This document shows positions 11,280-22,269 of a stretch of 64,000 bases of DNA, in pieces. The notes below the pieces were generated by a model. That model ran no database searches. It had not been told where the DNA came from and was given only the letters and a program-made list of their open reading frames with translations. Both the position numbers and the translations under genes were made by a program. Numbering within the stretch: the first letter of the stretch is position 1; each line of letters opens with the position of its first letter. The stretch spans positions 62,001 to 126,000 of the forward strand of contig JAFKAC010000084.1 in NCBI GenBank assembly GCA_025766275.1. The letters are read 5' to 3'. This stretch comes from Lactarius indigo (taxonomy: Eukaryota > Basidiomycota > Agaricomycetes > Russulales > Russulaceae).

Positions 11280-11565
11280 GAAAACCAAATGTGAATCAGC
11301 AGTCCAGACATGGGTCTCTTGTCAAGTCCATGGGCAATGGTAGCTGCTGTAGGCTCCTTGATAATGCAGAGGGTCTGAAGGTCTGCAATAGTGCGGGGTG
11401 TGAGATTATGAGATCTAGGGGGGTGATATCAGAAGGGGTGCATACTGCATGACAATAATAGCCCAAGGCTCATTGGCGGCCTTGTCAAATCCATAGGTGA
11501 TGGGTGGCTGCTGTAGGCTAGTTGACAATGTGCAGGATCTGAAGGCCTGCAATGGTGTCAGTGTC
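11280..11565. repeat. Two diverged direct repeats of about 85 bp
   Basis: 11318-11400 and 11480-11560 share cttgtcaa.tccat.gg..atgg, ctgctgtaggct and ggatctgaagg/gggtctgaagg. Period about 163 bp. No function visible. Confidence 0.6.
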
Positions 11566-13470
11566 CTTCGTCATTTGATGCTCAGTATTAAAGTAGGCAG
11601 GCAACAGCTGTGACAGCATCCCTGCTGAAGTAGGCCCCGGTGGTCCTCCTTCACCCTCCCTAGGACCATGGCAGTGAAGATAAAGAAATCTTGTGAGCTG
11701 TGAGTAATGAGCCATGTGTGTGAGTGCCACAACAAGGCCTCCCCCACCCTCCACTGCTTTGACCAATAGCTGATGAGGCCCATTTCTCAAGGAAGTGGCA
11801 GCACGTTGAGGCATTCTTCCAAGGAGTCAGAGCCCTGTCCAACTTGATGCCCATAGTTTAATACCATGTCCAAGTCAATGCGATTCTTTTTAACATGCGA
11901 ACTGGTAGCTGCTGGAGCTGAAGCAGGTACTGCTCAAGGTGGCTTGTAGGTGGGCTCTGGCTTGTACCCCATCATCTGTACCATTTGGAGGATGCTCAGC
12001 AGCTCGTTGATTCACCATTGGGGGCATTTTTGGCCGGAAAGCATCTTGAATCAAGGGTGGAGCACTTCAAAGGCATCAGCAGCGAATGAGAAAAGAGAAG
12101 CTTATGCATAAATGGTCCACAGGTGTCACAATGATCAGCATACGAGCAGTGCCTGTTGAGGACCTGTAAAGTGACCTTAGCTGCATGCCAAAGTGATGCA
12201 TGCAGCTCATTAGTGATTATCAGCTTGAATTTCTTTGTGAACTTGTCAATGGCTGAAATGGCGTGCATTGAGGACACTTCAGTCTTTGACAGGCTATGTG
12301 GTCACGACAAAAGTCTATGGTAAGTTAGTAAATGGAAAGAAACCATGGCACATGAAGCAGTATTTACTCACCTTGAATAGCTGGTCCAGAACCTCCCACT
12401 TGACCTTGGTAAGCATAAAGCACTCAAGATCAAGATTCCAGTTTAGCAAAGGTGATCCACCACTTTTTGTTGGCTGAGCACCCAGAGAAAGCGCATTGCA
12501 TGTGAAATACAGCACATCACGATGGCTTTGACAAGGACAAGGGGGGGAGGGGGGAGACACCTTCATCAGAGGCTTTCTGCTTCAGGGCATCACGGTATTG
12601 TTCTTCTGCTCTAATGAGCTCTTGTAGAAAGCAAAGTGGCCCACACATTTGTTAATGAGGGCCCTGCAAGGGAATGGTATCACACACCTCTGAAAGCAGA
12701 GCGCATGCTTATCAACGCTCAGCGACAGAGTTGGGCTCCACAGCCAGATTGTCCGCATCTAACTCTCATTTCTCAGCTGCTTCCTCACATTGATGTGGGT
12801 CGTTGCTGTTGTCATCACCCGCTATTGAGATATACCCATTGACTTCATTGGCAAGCCCCCTCCACTCCAACTCACTGTTGTGACCCATGCTATTTGCCCC
12901 ATTCTTTTTTTGGGGACAGAAATGCCTTTGGAATTGTTTTAAGCAGGGTAGCAATATGGAGCGACACTACTTACCTGCATCACCAAAGTCAATGCATGAG
13001 CAAAACACTGCATGTGATGTTGGCGACCCCTGAATGAACCGCCCTTACACAGTCGACATTCAAGGATGCCACAAGTGAGTCGCTATTGCTGACACTATCA
13101 GACATGGGCGTCAATGGCTCCTGAGAATGACCCACCCTGAGGGGCGGTCTAAGGTCATCAGAGGGCAGAGGAGGGTGGGAACATCCACCCCATGGTCTCC
13201 AGTGTGCAGGTCGAGGTTGCCAAGCAAGGTCTAGAGAGAGAGAGGTCAGAGGGGCTCAGCACAAAGGCATCGCTGGTACTCACCTCAACCCACACAAAAG
13301 AGAGAGCTGGTGGACCCACGCCATGCCCAGGACCCGAGAGGCTTGCCACTCCTGCCTTGCCCCACTTTCCTCTTCCCTGGCTCCAACAAGCCAGGATTGA
13401 CCATTGACAGACAGCGAGTAGTGATGGTTTGCCCACAAGGGTGGCAAGACTGGCCATACTGAGACTGACC
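11566..13470. other. Gene-poor stretch, no supported gene
   Basis: A 93-codon minus frame (11996-12277) looks mildly coding (Cys/His-rich, ending near a stop) but has no recognised motif. 13130-13210 is a weak direct repeat of 13510-13610, itself part of the inverted repeat. Confidence 0.5.
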
Positions 13471-13766
13471 CAGCAAACATGCATGCTGGTGCCAATGGCT
13501 CCCAAACATGGCTCACCCAAGGGGTGGCCCTCAGGTTGTCAGAAGGCAACGGCAGAGGAAGAGGGTAAGGGCATTGCCCTATGGTCTCTAGCCTGCAGGA
13601 TGAGGACTAAGGGGGTAGTAACAAACACTCAACCGTATAAAGTGTCAAGACCATCCCAGCAAATAGGAGGGGAATGCATCATTGAGAGTTGAGGCATAAA
13701 AATGGACAACAGAGATATTGATAGAGGGGGGTGAAGTTTTTTTTGTGGAAATGTGGCAACAGCGGT
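13471..13766 (-). repeat. Right arm of inverted repeat of about 295 bp
   Basis: Reverse complement of 9101-9394. Just outside it (13795-13820) the T-run plus gtggaaa unit is duplicated once more. Confidence 0.8.
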
Positions 13767-14055
13767 TGTGAGCATACATAAGGAAGGAAAGAGGGTAGTT
13801 TTTTTTGTGGAAACATGGTAGTGAACGAGGTGGAGCTGCTGTAAGCAAGACTCGGAACATCAAATCAACTTGAATGTGACTGCCAAGCACTAATCTCCCG
13901 AGTCCCAATATGGCTATGGTCGGTCACCTGATCTGTACATTAGTGAGGCGATTTTCTCCAATGCTTCACTTCCATCCCTCAACATGCCCTGTTCTAAGCA
14001 GTCAACCTGGCCACTTGGCATCATTTCATGTCAACCCCATCAGCATCTTGCAACA

Positions 14056-14482
14056 ATGACTGCTAGCAGTCCCATACCTCCCAAGAAGCAGAAGGGGCCT
14101 GTGTCCGTATTTCTCAGTGGGGAAGTTCATGACCTTGAGCAAGACATATTGCTCCACCCATTTTCAGAGTCCACACAACCCCGACAATCGCCTGCTATGA
14201 CTCGCTACCATGGGTCAGAACCCCGAGCCCTGAAGAAGTGCGTTTGCCAGAGGAAGCCTAAGCTCCCCAGCACCCTGGGGGAGCCCAAGGTTGATTCCCT
14301 GGAGCCCGAGCTTGTCACCCCAGTGGCAGACCCTGAGGTCATTCCTGTACCCAAAGTTGTCTCACCCCTGACCGTGCCTGAGGTCATTTCTCCCCCCCCC
14401 TGCCCAAAGTCGTCTCCCCCCCACTGTACCCAGCATTTTCACCACTCAACCCAAGGTCATAGACCTCACTGGAGAAGACTGA
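14056..14482 (+). pseudogene. Pro/Val-repeat protein with C-terminal SUMO-interaction-like motif, poly-C frameshift
   Basis: From ATG 14056 a frame of about 112 codons runs into nine C (14392-14400). The same repeat pattern (P-K/E-V-V/I-S-P, about six degenerate units) continues only in the next frame, to TGA 14480-14482. The end of that frame reads P-K-V-I-D-L-T-G-E-D, a textbook hydrophobic core plus acidic SUMO-interacting motif. So either the C-run has lost or gained a base here or in the assembly. The protein is not otherwise recognised; the N-terminal part is basic and Pro-rich. No intron is needed. Confidence 0.4.
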
Positions 14483-16316
14483 GGTGACGTTCGCAGCGTG
14501 CCTCAGGTCAGATTGACGCAGATGTGCAAGACAAATGTTTCATCCTTGAATCCAAGCGATTGTAATTAGTGGATTTAACTTTATGAAATACAGAAGCACA
14601 TCCAAAAAGGATTAATGTGTGGTCAGCACCCCTCTAAGCTGCAGCAGCAGATAACCCAGGATCGTTGTGTCGTACAATGAAGTCGGAAAGGGCAGCCCCA
14701 TACTACCTGTCAAATATTCTTATGTGTAAGGTGCTGCACATGCCCCACAGTGTCTCATGAGTCACTATGTCGCTGTAGATGTCAAGTGGTATCTCAACTG
14801 TGGTTGGTCAGTGTGTGCCAGTAAGCCACAGCTGAGATTGGCACTTACACTTCAAGAACTTGTGGTACTGATGCCAGTCCACTTTAGCATCGAAAGTAAC
14901 TTGATTGAATAGGTGAAGGGATGGCAGTAAGCAAGGGGGCGAGGGCGACATCCAGGGCATCGATTGAAAAAGGAAATGATATCCATGCCAGCCCAAACTT
15001 GTCTGACATTGTAGTATTTGCATTGTATAGGCTCGCACTGCTTAGTGTAAGTGCAGGCAGTGCTGCAAGTAAAAACTAAGTAGCTCAAGTGGGTCATTGC
15101 CAGAAAATGAGAGGCAGGCCATTCTCTTCTCAGGCTGGAAGCTTGTCGGCGATATCATGGTCATTCACATAAGTACAAATCGCGTCATTGCACAAGTCAA
15201 GATCAACTACATAACACATCAGAATACAAATGAAGCAGTCGCTTGGTGGGCCGGAACTCCAGTCTTTTCCTAGGTCAGTGAACATGTTGGCATGATCAAG
15301 TAGAAGGTAGAAAACAGGCTGGTGGTGCAATACATGGAATCTCCACTAGTGACCGGCATCCTATTTCAGGAGACAGCAACTCGCCCAAGACCTAGAAAAC
15401 TGTCAGCTCACACTACAAGCGCTTGCATCCACTCACTCTGCAGGACTCCATGTTGAGCATGTGATTGTCGCAGAGACGGCTAGAAGCTGTCATGTTGTCT
15501 AGATGCACCTCAAGAAGTGGATGGCAGCCTTGAGCATCAGTGACCATGGGCATCGCATCACATCACATAGCTGATAGTAGAATCGTCACCAGCTTGAATG
15601 ATGAGAAAATCAGCTTTGTGTGTGCAGGTCTAGGAACATTGATGCATCCGCCTCATTGCCAATTCTAGCATGTAGACAGTATGAGTACAAGTGATGAACC
15701 TTCAACCAGAAAGTTACCCCCCAGGCTTCACAGAAGGCAATGTGTATTGTCACCCCACCAAGGAGCTCAATGAATACCCCCATGGGAGTCCAAAGGCGAT
15801 TATCGCCAGGGAAAAGCTGATGGTAGAATATCTGTATACACCCTACCCCCTCAAAAATTGATGACACAAATGCAATGCCTCGAGCATTGACCAGGCCTGT
15901 GCCACCCCAAGGTAAAACTCATTCAGGCAATGTCAAGAAGTTCCCTCAATCCGACATGCAAGCACATGAGAAGGTGCTGGAGAAATAGGCTGGGGTTGAT
16001 GAGGGACCCTCTTGTCTCATGGTCACCAGGTATCTGCAACAGGTGTCTGGTGGCCAAGGCCTGTTAGCGCTTCCTCTGATTCCAAGAGGCATATACAATG
16101 AACTCACTTTGTCATACAGCAGCCTCAATAGTTCGCTCAGGGAGCCCGAAGTGAGTGAGGGCAAGCAGGAGAGGGGTCAGATGATTCTTAAATGGTATCA
16201 GGGCTAACTTAGCACCCTATCGCCTTCTCTCAAAAGTGTATATTTGTGTCTATGTGTACAAAGTATTGACTATGGCTGCGATGATGTAGTCGCATGGGCA
16301 GCTGAAAACCTTGATG
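14483..16316. other. No gene confidently supported
   Basis: Several minus-strand frames (14852-15097, 15130-15330, 15610-15867) have coding-like composition and could be exons of one decayed gene, but no family motif or consistent splice set was found. Confidence 0.4.
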
Positions 16317-17567
16317 TTAATTGCTGGACAGCGTCTTCATGATGTCATGAGTGTGGTGTCTCACACAGAGCAGCATATGCTCACCTTGGTACGACACACT
16401 TGCGTCAACACCTCTTTTGAGGTGGGCCCACATCTGTTGGAGTTTGTTGGCACTCCATTTGTTCCAACACTCATCAATCAGCTCGCTCCATTGAATAGCA
16501 TCTTCCAAGTCTAGGCCCAACCTTGCAATTCTGGAAATGCATGGTTAGCTCAAGTCAGAGATAGTCAAATGGACAAACCTCTGGACAAGCTCTTTTGAAT
16601 CACCTTCACACCAGCGGACCCTCTTCAGTGTCGGAGACAGAGAATTGCACCTGGCAAGGCGTAAAAGGATCCTACGCTCATTAACACACTAACTTACCAC
16701 CTATTCCTGCATTGATCCAGCATCCAACTGCTATCCATCCGCTCCAATACTTCTTTCCAGTGCTTAGATTCCATTCTGGGTGCCTTGTTGAGATCTTGCA
16801 TGATTTGGATGAGGTGAGCCTCTTTGCTTGGAGACCATTGACCTACGCAAGCATCAGTGAATACTATGCCGGTAAGATAGATATTATTGTGAGTACCTTG
16901 GCACTGTGTGCCTTGGTGTGCCAATTTTCTCTGGTATCTGTCATGGCAGGCATGCACAGATCGGAGCATATTGTCACTGATTTGGCCCCAACTCAAGCCT
17001 TGCTCAACAAACCTATATTAGCCGTGAGCAGAGGTAAAAAATATGTACAGGTAGGTCACTCACACCATCAGTCTTGAATCTTTGGCTTTCTTCCAGCTCC
17101 CCTTGCCTCAGCTGGGGTGGTACAGTCACTGGACATGGTCATATACCAAGTGGACGTGCCTCCCAGGTAATGTACACACTGGGTAATGGTGTTATTGAGG
17201 TGCATGTAGGAGCAGTAGTGAGTGAACACACCGATATTCTCCCAAAAACCATCCTGCCTGGTTGACCCAAATATGAGATCTTCCATGTCTTCTTGGCTGA
17301 TCCTGGCACACTATGATAACCATAAGACATTGAGAGGGGGCAATCACCAGGTTTACCTCTCGGTACTTGCAAACAGCACCTCTAGTGCAGTCTGATTCCA
17401 CCTGAGTGAAATGACCTTCATGGCATAGCACTCCTAAGTTATAAATGAGCGAGAGGGCTGGTGTGATAACTCAATGACTCACCGTGTTGATTAAATTCCT
17501 CTGCAGCCCACCATTTGGTGGCAAGCATTTCGGCATGTTTGTCAGACAGAGGGGATGTGTTGGCCAT
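16317..17567 (-). CDS. Reb1/DMP1-like Myb-domain protein, multi-exon
   Basis: Probable DNA-binding protein. First exon 17567-17483 from ATG; intron; exon 17433-17357; intron; then an exon whose start (C-A-R-I-S-Q-E-D...) joins in phase. Further exons at about 16995-16890 and 16860-16695 carry two Myb/SANT-type blocks: one with G-Q-W-S-P-S-K-E-A...W-K-E-V-L and ending Q-C-R-N-R-W. The last exon, after a CCAG acceptor near 16532, has W-S-E-L-I-D...W-S-A-N-K-L-Q-Q-M-W and stops at 16317. The order (D-G-F-W-E-N, W-G-Q-I, Q-C-R-N-R-W, NKWS) is that of Reb1/DMP1-like factors that bind rDNA or promoter sites. The middle exon junctions are unsettled and the gene could be decayed. Its 5' flank is the block shared with the SPT5-like gene. 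Confidence 0.55.
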
Positions 17568-17593
17568 TATTGAGGTGTGATGCAAGTCCACTA

Positions 17594-18029
17594 GATGATA
17601 TACCCAGATTAGCCTCTCATCAGGTGGCAGCCACTTACCTCAAATAGAAGCACATAGAGCCACCTCATTGTGGGGTGCTTCCCGGACCTAGCTTTGTCCA
17701 CGTAAACAGATTGTTGCATCACTTGTGTTGGTGTGACCACACACACATCTGTGGGGTTTACTGAGATATGGATTGGCCACTCATTCGTTGTACAATGACA
17801 ATGCACTTTAGTTCTTTTTTTTTAATTTTTAATACTGTTTCTACCATCACTAGCTACAAGTACAAATAAAGCAAGACTTGAATTGGAGATGAGTGGAAAG
17901 TTGCACAAAGTGAAAAGTTGAGAGAGATGGGGAAAAAGAGTGTTTGGAAGTGGCCAGGAATGTTAATATACTTGGCCACTCCACTCCCATCCCAAATGAC
18001 ATGTGCCTCTATTCGGGGCCATCCATATA
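17594..18029 (-). repeat. Shared upstream block, copy 1 (before Myb gene)
   Basis: 436 bp matching the reverse complement of 26604-27036 at about 95 % by eye. Each copy ends 25-45 bases before the ATG of a different gene. Both keep a frame of about 65 codons (minus 17806-17609) that ends at a splice-donor-like GAG|GTAAGT, so it may be a non-coding or coding first exon. The outer part contains dispersed repeat R. Confidence 0.8.
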
Positions 18030-18539
18030 ACACTGTGGTCATTTTAGGATGTTAAGTTGATTTTATGAGAGAATTATTCCAAAAAAGTCTCAAATATACT
18101 CTTGTGATCCAATGTGAACTTATTTACAATGTGATCATCAATATAGCAAAAATATTGTGACCAGATACATTATGACTTCATTTACAATATAATCACCCAT
18201 GAGCTCCTTGTGGGCTCAGCACTTTTATTGATAATATTTTTGAGTTAGTACCTTCATATTTTCGCCTGTCTGATCTGCATATGTTACTGCCATGGCCCCT
18301 TGCTTTAGTTGCCACATTGCTCTATCAATAATCACCCTGCCCACAAGCTGGAGCTCCTTGTCCCTATCTCTCAATTTTGTGTTGAGGACATTCAAACTCT
18401 CCTTGAGCAGATGGACACCTTCTCTGTGTCTTCCCCACCACCATTGTCACTTGTGGCCTTGCCAAGGTACCTGGCCTCTCTACCTTGTGTTGGATACCTG
18501 CTGACTTTGTGTCTCTCCATCAAGTACAGAAGACTGTGA

Positions 18540-19740
18540 CGTGCTTCGACTGCGGTAATGGAAGCTCAGTTCTAGAGAATTTGCCATTTCCTGGGCCAAT
18601 AGCGTGCCAGTCATCTGCAAAGGCATCTTGTCAATGAAGCAAATCTTTCTTACTCCAGCATATTTTATGCAGACATTTGGAGACAAGGAGATTGACATCA
18701 TTGATTGTGAGTCAGGGGAGTTTGAGGAAGGCACACTCAAGGACATCTTGAGATTGTATGACACCCACCGAGAGCCACATGATCGAGTCTTGAAGGTTAA
18801 GGTTCATTCCTCATTGCCTTATGTCACCAAAATGGGGTCCACCATTGGTGGGGTTGTCAGGACTGGCCATCTCAAGACACTTTTAGAGGCAGCAAATTTG
18901 CCAAAATATATGAAGAATTTGAAGATTGCTTGCCATTTCCCTGCTTAACTTGTCTCAACAGCAGAGACAATTTGGCTGCACATTTTCCAGATGATGTGGG
19001 CTTGCCACCAGACCTAGGTAACAGTGGAGCTACCTGTTCATACTCGATGGCTAAATGTAACAATGGTGGTCTAGGCCCTAAGGTTTACTTTGGGCTCACA
19101 GCTAAGCAGGATGACAATGGATCAATGTGACTCCATTGTGACCTCACTGACATGGTCAATGTCTGTGTGTTTGCTCAACAGAGCGATGGATTGCCTGGGG
19201 GTGCCTGACGGGACATCTTTTCACCTCAGGATACAACACGGCTCAGACAAATCCTCTCTGTGCATACTGAGCCCAAGGGCCCTGTCCTCGCCCAAAGCAC
19301 GTATCTTACCCCTGCCCGATTGTGTGAGCTGGAACTTAGCCATGGCATCAAGGCGTACACATTCTTCCAACATGAAGGAGATGCAGTCTTCATCCCTGCA
19401 GGATGTGCTCATCAGGTAAGTTGCAGCTTGATGCATGCCATGACTGTCAAAGACGTTGAGAGCATAGGTCAGCAATGTCACAGACACCATTAAGATAGCC
19501 TGCAACTTTGTTTGCATTGAGCACTTGTCAACCACTATCAGGCTCACATCAGCCTTCCATCAGCATCACATTTCTAAACAGTCTGGGGATGATGTCCTTC
19601 AGGTGTACACCACACTTCTACATGCATGGTGTTCCCTTGTCAAGTTTCACAAATTATATTCGGAACACCCTTACACGGATTTTGAAGGTGTGTGTTGTTC
19701 ATATCCCAATCAATATTTCTACCCAAATTCAACAGAATGA
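18540..19740 (+). pseudogene. JmjC-domain (KDM3-like) demethylase pseudogene
   Basis: JmjC proteins are Fe(II)/2-oxoglutarate oxygenases, often histone-lysine demethylases in the nucleus. Seen in order: W-A-N-S-V-P-V-I-C-K-G (about 18585); T-P-A-Y-F-M-Q-T-F-G-D; P-P-D-L-G (exon end 19017); intron 19018-19074 (57 bp); P-K-V-Y-F-G-L; the iron-binding L-H-C-D (after the stop at 19128); F-I-P-A-G-C-A-H-Q (distal His, then donor GTAAGT near 19416); and after an intron I-K-I-A-C-N-F-V...S-T-T-I-R-L-T-S to TGA 19738-19740. The H-x-D...H triad is intact, but TGA at 19128 and 19206 break the exon. The first sits exactly where the S-M/T-R-L-H consensus has Arg, implying CGA to TGA. Upstream exons (about 18309-18540) are unsure. 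Confidence 0.75.
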
Positions 19741-19982
19741 ATCTTAGCACCTTGGGTGGTGCAGATGCAAACTCATTTGATGGCGTGATAAATGCCAAGA
19801 TGGACTATGTACCTCCCCATGCAGCACCAATTAGTTCCAGTCCATCCTTGTGTACTATGCATGGCTCTGGAAGCCACAGACGTCAGAAGCCTGGACCTCG
19901 ATGGAATGGAGAACTCAGCTGCCCTGTTCCCTCTTGCTCAAGGCAGAAATTTGCCCATACCAGGCTGATTGATCACATGTAA
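19692..19982 (+). pseudogene. Possible C2H2 zinc-finger fragment
   Basis: A frame of 96 codons with C-P-V-P-S-C...H-T-R-L-I-D-H near its end, overlapping the JmjC 3' end in another frame. Low complexity elsewhere. It could be a separate fragment or chance. Confidence 0.25.
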
Positions 19983-20469
19983 GCCATTGTTCACGTGAAT
20001 TGCCCCAGCCCTTGATGCAGTTCCCAGTAACTTTACCCACAAAAAGTATAAGCTGGAGGGCAGCATCTTGAGGCAACTACATGATACAGTTAATTGTTCT
20101 TTGGATGAATTTTCGAAGACAGTTTTGGACCACATTGAAAAACAGCACATTGAGATTGTCACCACAGAGTCGCAGCTCTAATTCATTCACCCCACTTTGT
20201 AGTTATAGTCCTGAGGGTTATGTATTTCCCAGAATTGAACAAATAACACCACACAAGCCTCACACCTCGCCCAAAGTTGGCACTGAATTTTATTCAGTTC
20301 CTGTACTTGATGTACAAAACCCCAGGTGCGGAAGCAACGAGGGGCATGGGACGAATTGGGTTGACATCTAGACATTCCACATTGTTGCCATCATTTATTT
20401 AAGCATTTATCACACCAGCACCTGCCCTCATCCATCTTTTATACTGTACTACAGTATGCCTGATCCAAG

Positions 20470-20830
20470 GCCTGATCACTCATTTGGATGGGACTACTGA
20501 GTCAAATGGTCATGCTTAGTCACGGTCCTATTTTGGAAGGTTTGGAACTCCGATCGACTGAAGAGGCTAAGACCACTTGCACACTTCCCTCCACTTTTGG
20601 AAAGTAGTCAGCCACTAAATTGGACCTCGACACAGCGTTGGTCAGCAGGCATGACATAGAGCCTTTTTTCTAACTTTGCAACACAACAAGATTTCAACAA
20701 AAAAAAAGGTTCGAGTACATTAAGGTGTAATACTAGACATTGTGTATTTAATGTTGTGAGGATCAAGTCAGAGGTGAGTGAGATAATTGATGTGTTGACT
20801 CAGTGGTCCTGTCCGGATGAGTGATCAGGC
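20470..20830. repeat. 361-bp inverted-repeat (MITE-like) element
   Basis: Ends GCCTGATCACTCAT.. (20470-20506) and ..ATGAGTGATCAGGC (20795-20830) are about 36-bp inverted repeats with roughly 85 % identity. The interior is AT-rich and non-coding. A related end, with flanking sequence, recurs at 49165-49240. No clear target duplication, so exact borders are uncertain. Confidence 0.55.
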
Positions 20831-21389
20831 ATAGCATATTGTTTTGATTTGATGCCCTCCTCATATTCTGATAGCCGTGTAAATTCACTGATCGGTTTCA
20901 CCTTGACTTTCACTGATGGCCCTCACTGCTGAACTAGCGCCCAGTCTGGAGCACGTATGTCCACCATAGCGTAGCAGACCCAAGAGCAAACCAAGAAGTC
21001 AAGCAAGAAGTCATACAAGTACACCAAGTATAGCACATACAAAATGATTACATGTACAGTGCCTTGGCATGAGTGCTATCCTTTCTTGGCTATTAGGTCT
21101 ACATGCGCATGTCATAGAGACAAGGGATGCCTCCTGGGGGGCAGGATTATTTTTCATCCCTCCACCTTTCACACTTGCTTCGACAAAATTATTCCCTCCT
21201 GCCCACTGTGTTACATGGATTGTTCCAACTTGTTTGCCACAAACAAACACTTTTGGGTTTGTGTTACCTTGTGGAGATGAAATTTGCCACATCAGGGTGC
21301 ACCAAGCAAGCGAGAATTTAAATTTTCACTTTTGCTTCCTGCTACTCCCCTCATCAATGTCTACCTCTACCATCATCTTAGCTTACCTA
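20831..21389. other. No gene seen
   Basis: Short overlapping frames on both strands, none with recognisable motifs or intron structure. Confidence 0.5.
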
Positions 21390-21935
21390 CCTCTTTGTCC
21401 CACGTCCTCACCACCTCAACCCAGTGTTCCTCCTGGCCCATAGGCCCCTGAGCTGTGAGCCTCCTCCAGGCCACTAAATGCTCAGGGGAGCTGGTCTCTG
21501 TACCACACGTTCCCAGGGTGTTAGAGGGACTGCTCTCTCTGCCTGTTTGGCGACTTGTAGGCTGTGCCATCTCCTTTTGGAGGTGGTCAATCTGGTGGTC
21601 AGTTGGAGACCTGTTCCCGGGAAGCAGAAGTGAGGGGGAGAGGGGAGTGTGCTACCAATTGTCTCTGGTTCTTCTTCATCCCATGTCCTCACCACCTCTG
21701 CCCAATGTCTCTCCTGGCCCATAGGCCCCTGAGCTGTGAGCCTCCTCCAGGCCACTAAAAGCTCAGGGGAGCTGGTTTTTGTACCATGCATTCCCAGGGT
21801 GTTAGAGGGACTGCCCCTTCTGCCTATTTGGCAACTTGCAGGCCATGCCATCTCCTTTTGGAGGTGGTTAATCTAGTGGTCAGTTGGAGACCTGTTCCTG
21901 GGAAGCGGAAGTGAGGGAGGGGGGAGAGGGCCTGA
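21390..21935 (+). repeat. Tandem duplication, period 281 bp
   Basis: ggcccctgagctgtgagcct starts at 21443 and again at 21724. The two units (about 21390-21670 and 21671-21935) are roughly 90 % identical, with a short deletion in the second. GC-rich, no convincing frame. Confidence 0.85.
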
Positions 21936-22135
21936 AGCGTATCCACAGTCTTTGTGCAGTACATGTGGGGTTTGTGTTTCACCCCCCATTCCCATTCTCA
22001 ACTTCCAGTGTTGTGCTCTGCCAAAGCTTGCAGCTTATGCTGTGAGCTTGAGCATGTGCATGACATGTAGTGCCTCACCGAAGCTCATGGTCGTGATACT
22101 ATGCAGCTTGAGCATGTGTGCTCCTGGTTGTACCC

Positions 22136-22161
22136 CTTTTTCTTTTTCTTTTTCTTTTTCC
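22136..22161 (+). repeat. T4-5C microsatellite
   Basis: Four to five tandem TTTTTC units in a pyrimidine tract. Confidence 0.8.
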
Positions 22162-22269
22162 ATTTCCTCCTTCACTCTCCCCAGCCCCAGTTCCTGGCCA
22201 CTTTAACACTTGGAGAACATTACCATCATGACTAGTAGCAAATGCACAATATGGGGCTTGACTCCACCA

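Noticed and set aside
9101..13766. Naming a transposon family for the inverted repeat pair
   Set aside because: No transposase or target duplication was found. The arms may be dispersed repeats.
20470..20830. Calling it a defined MITE with target duplication
   Set aside because: Flanking bases do not match and similarity to 49165-49240 continues past the proposed end. Only the inverted repeat is reported.
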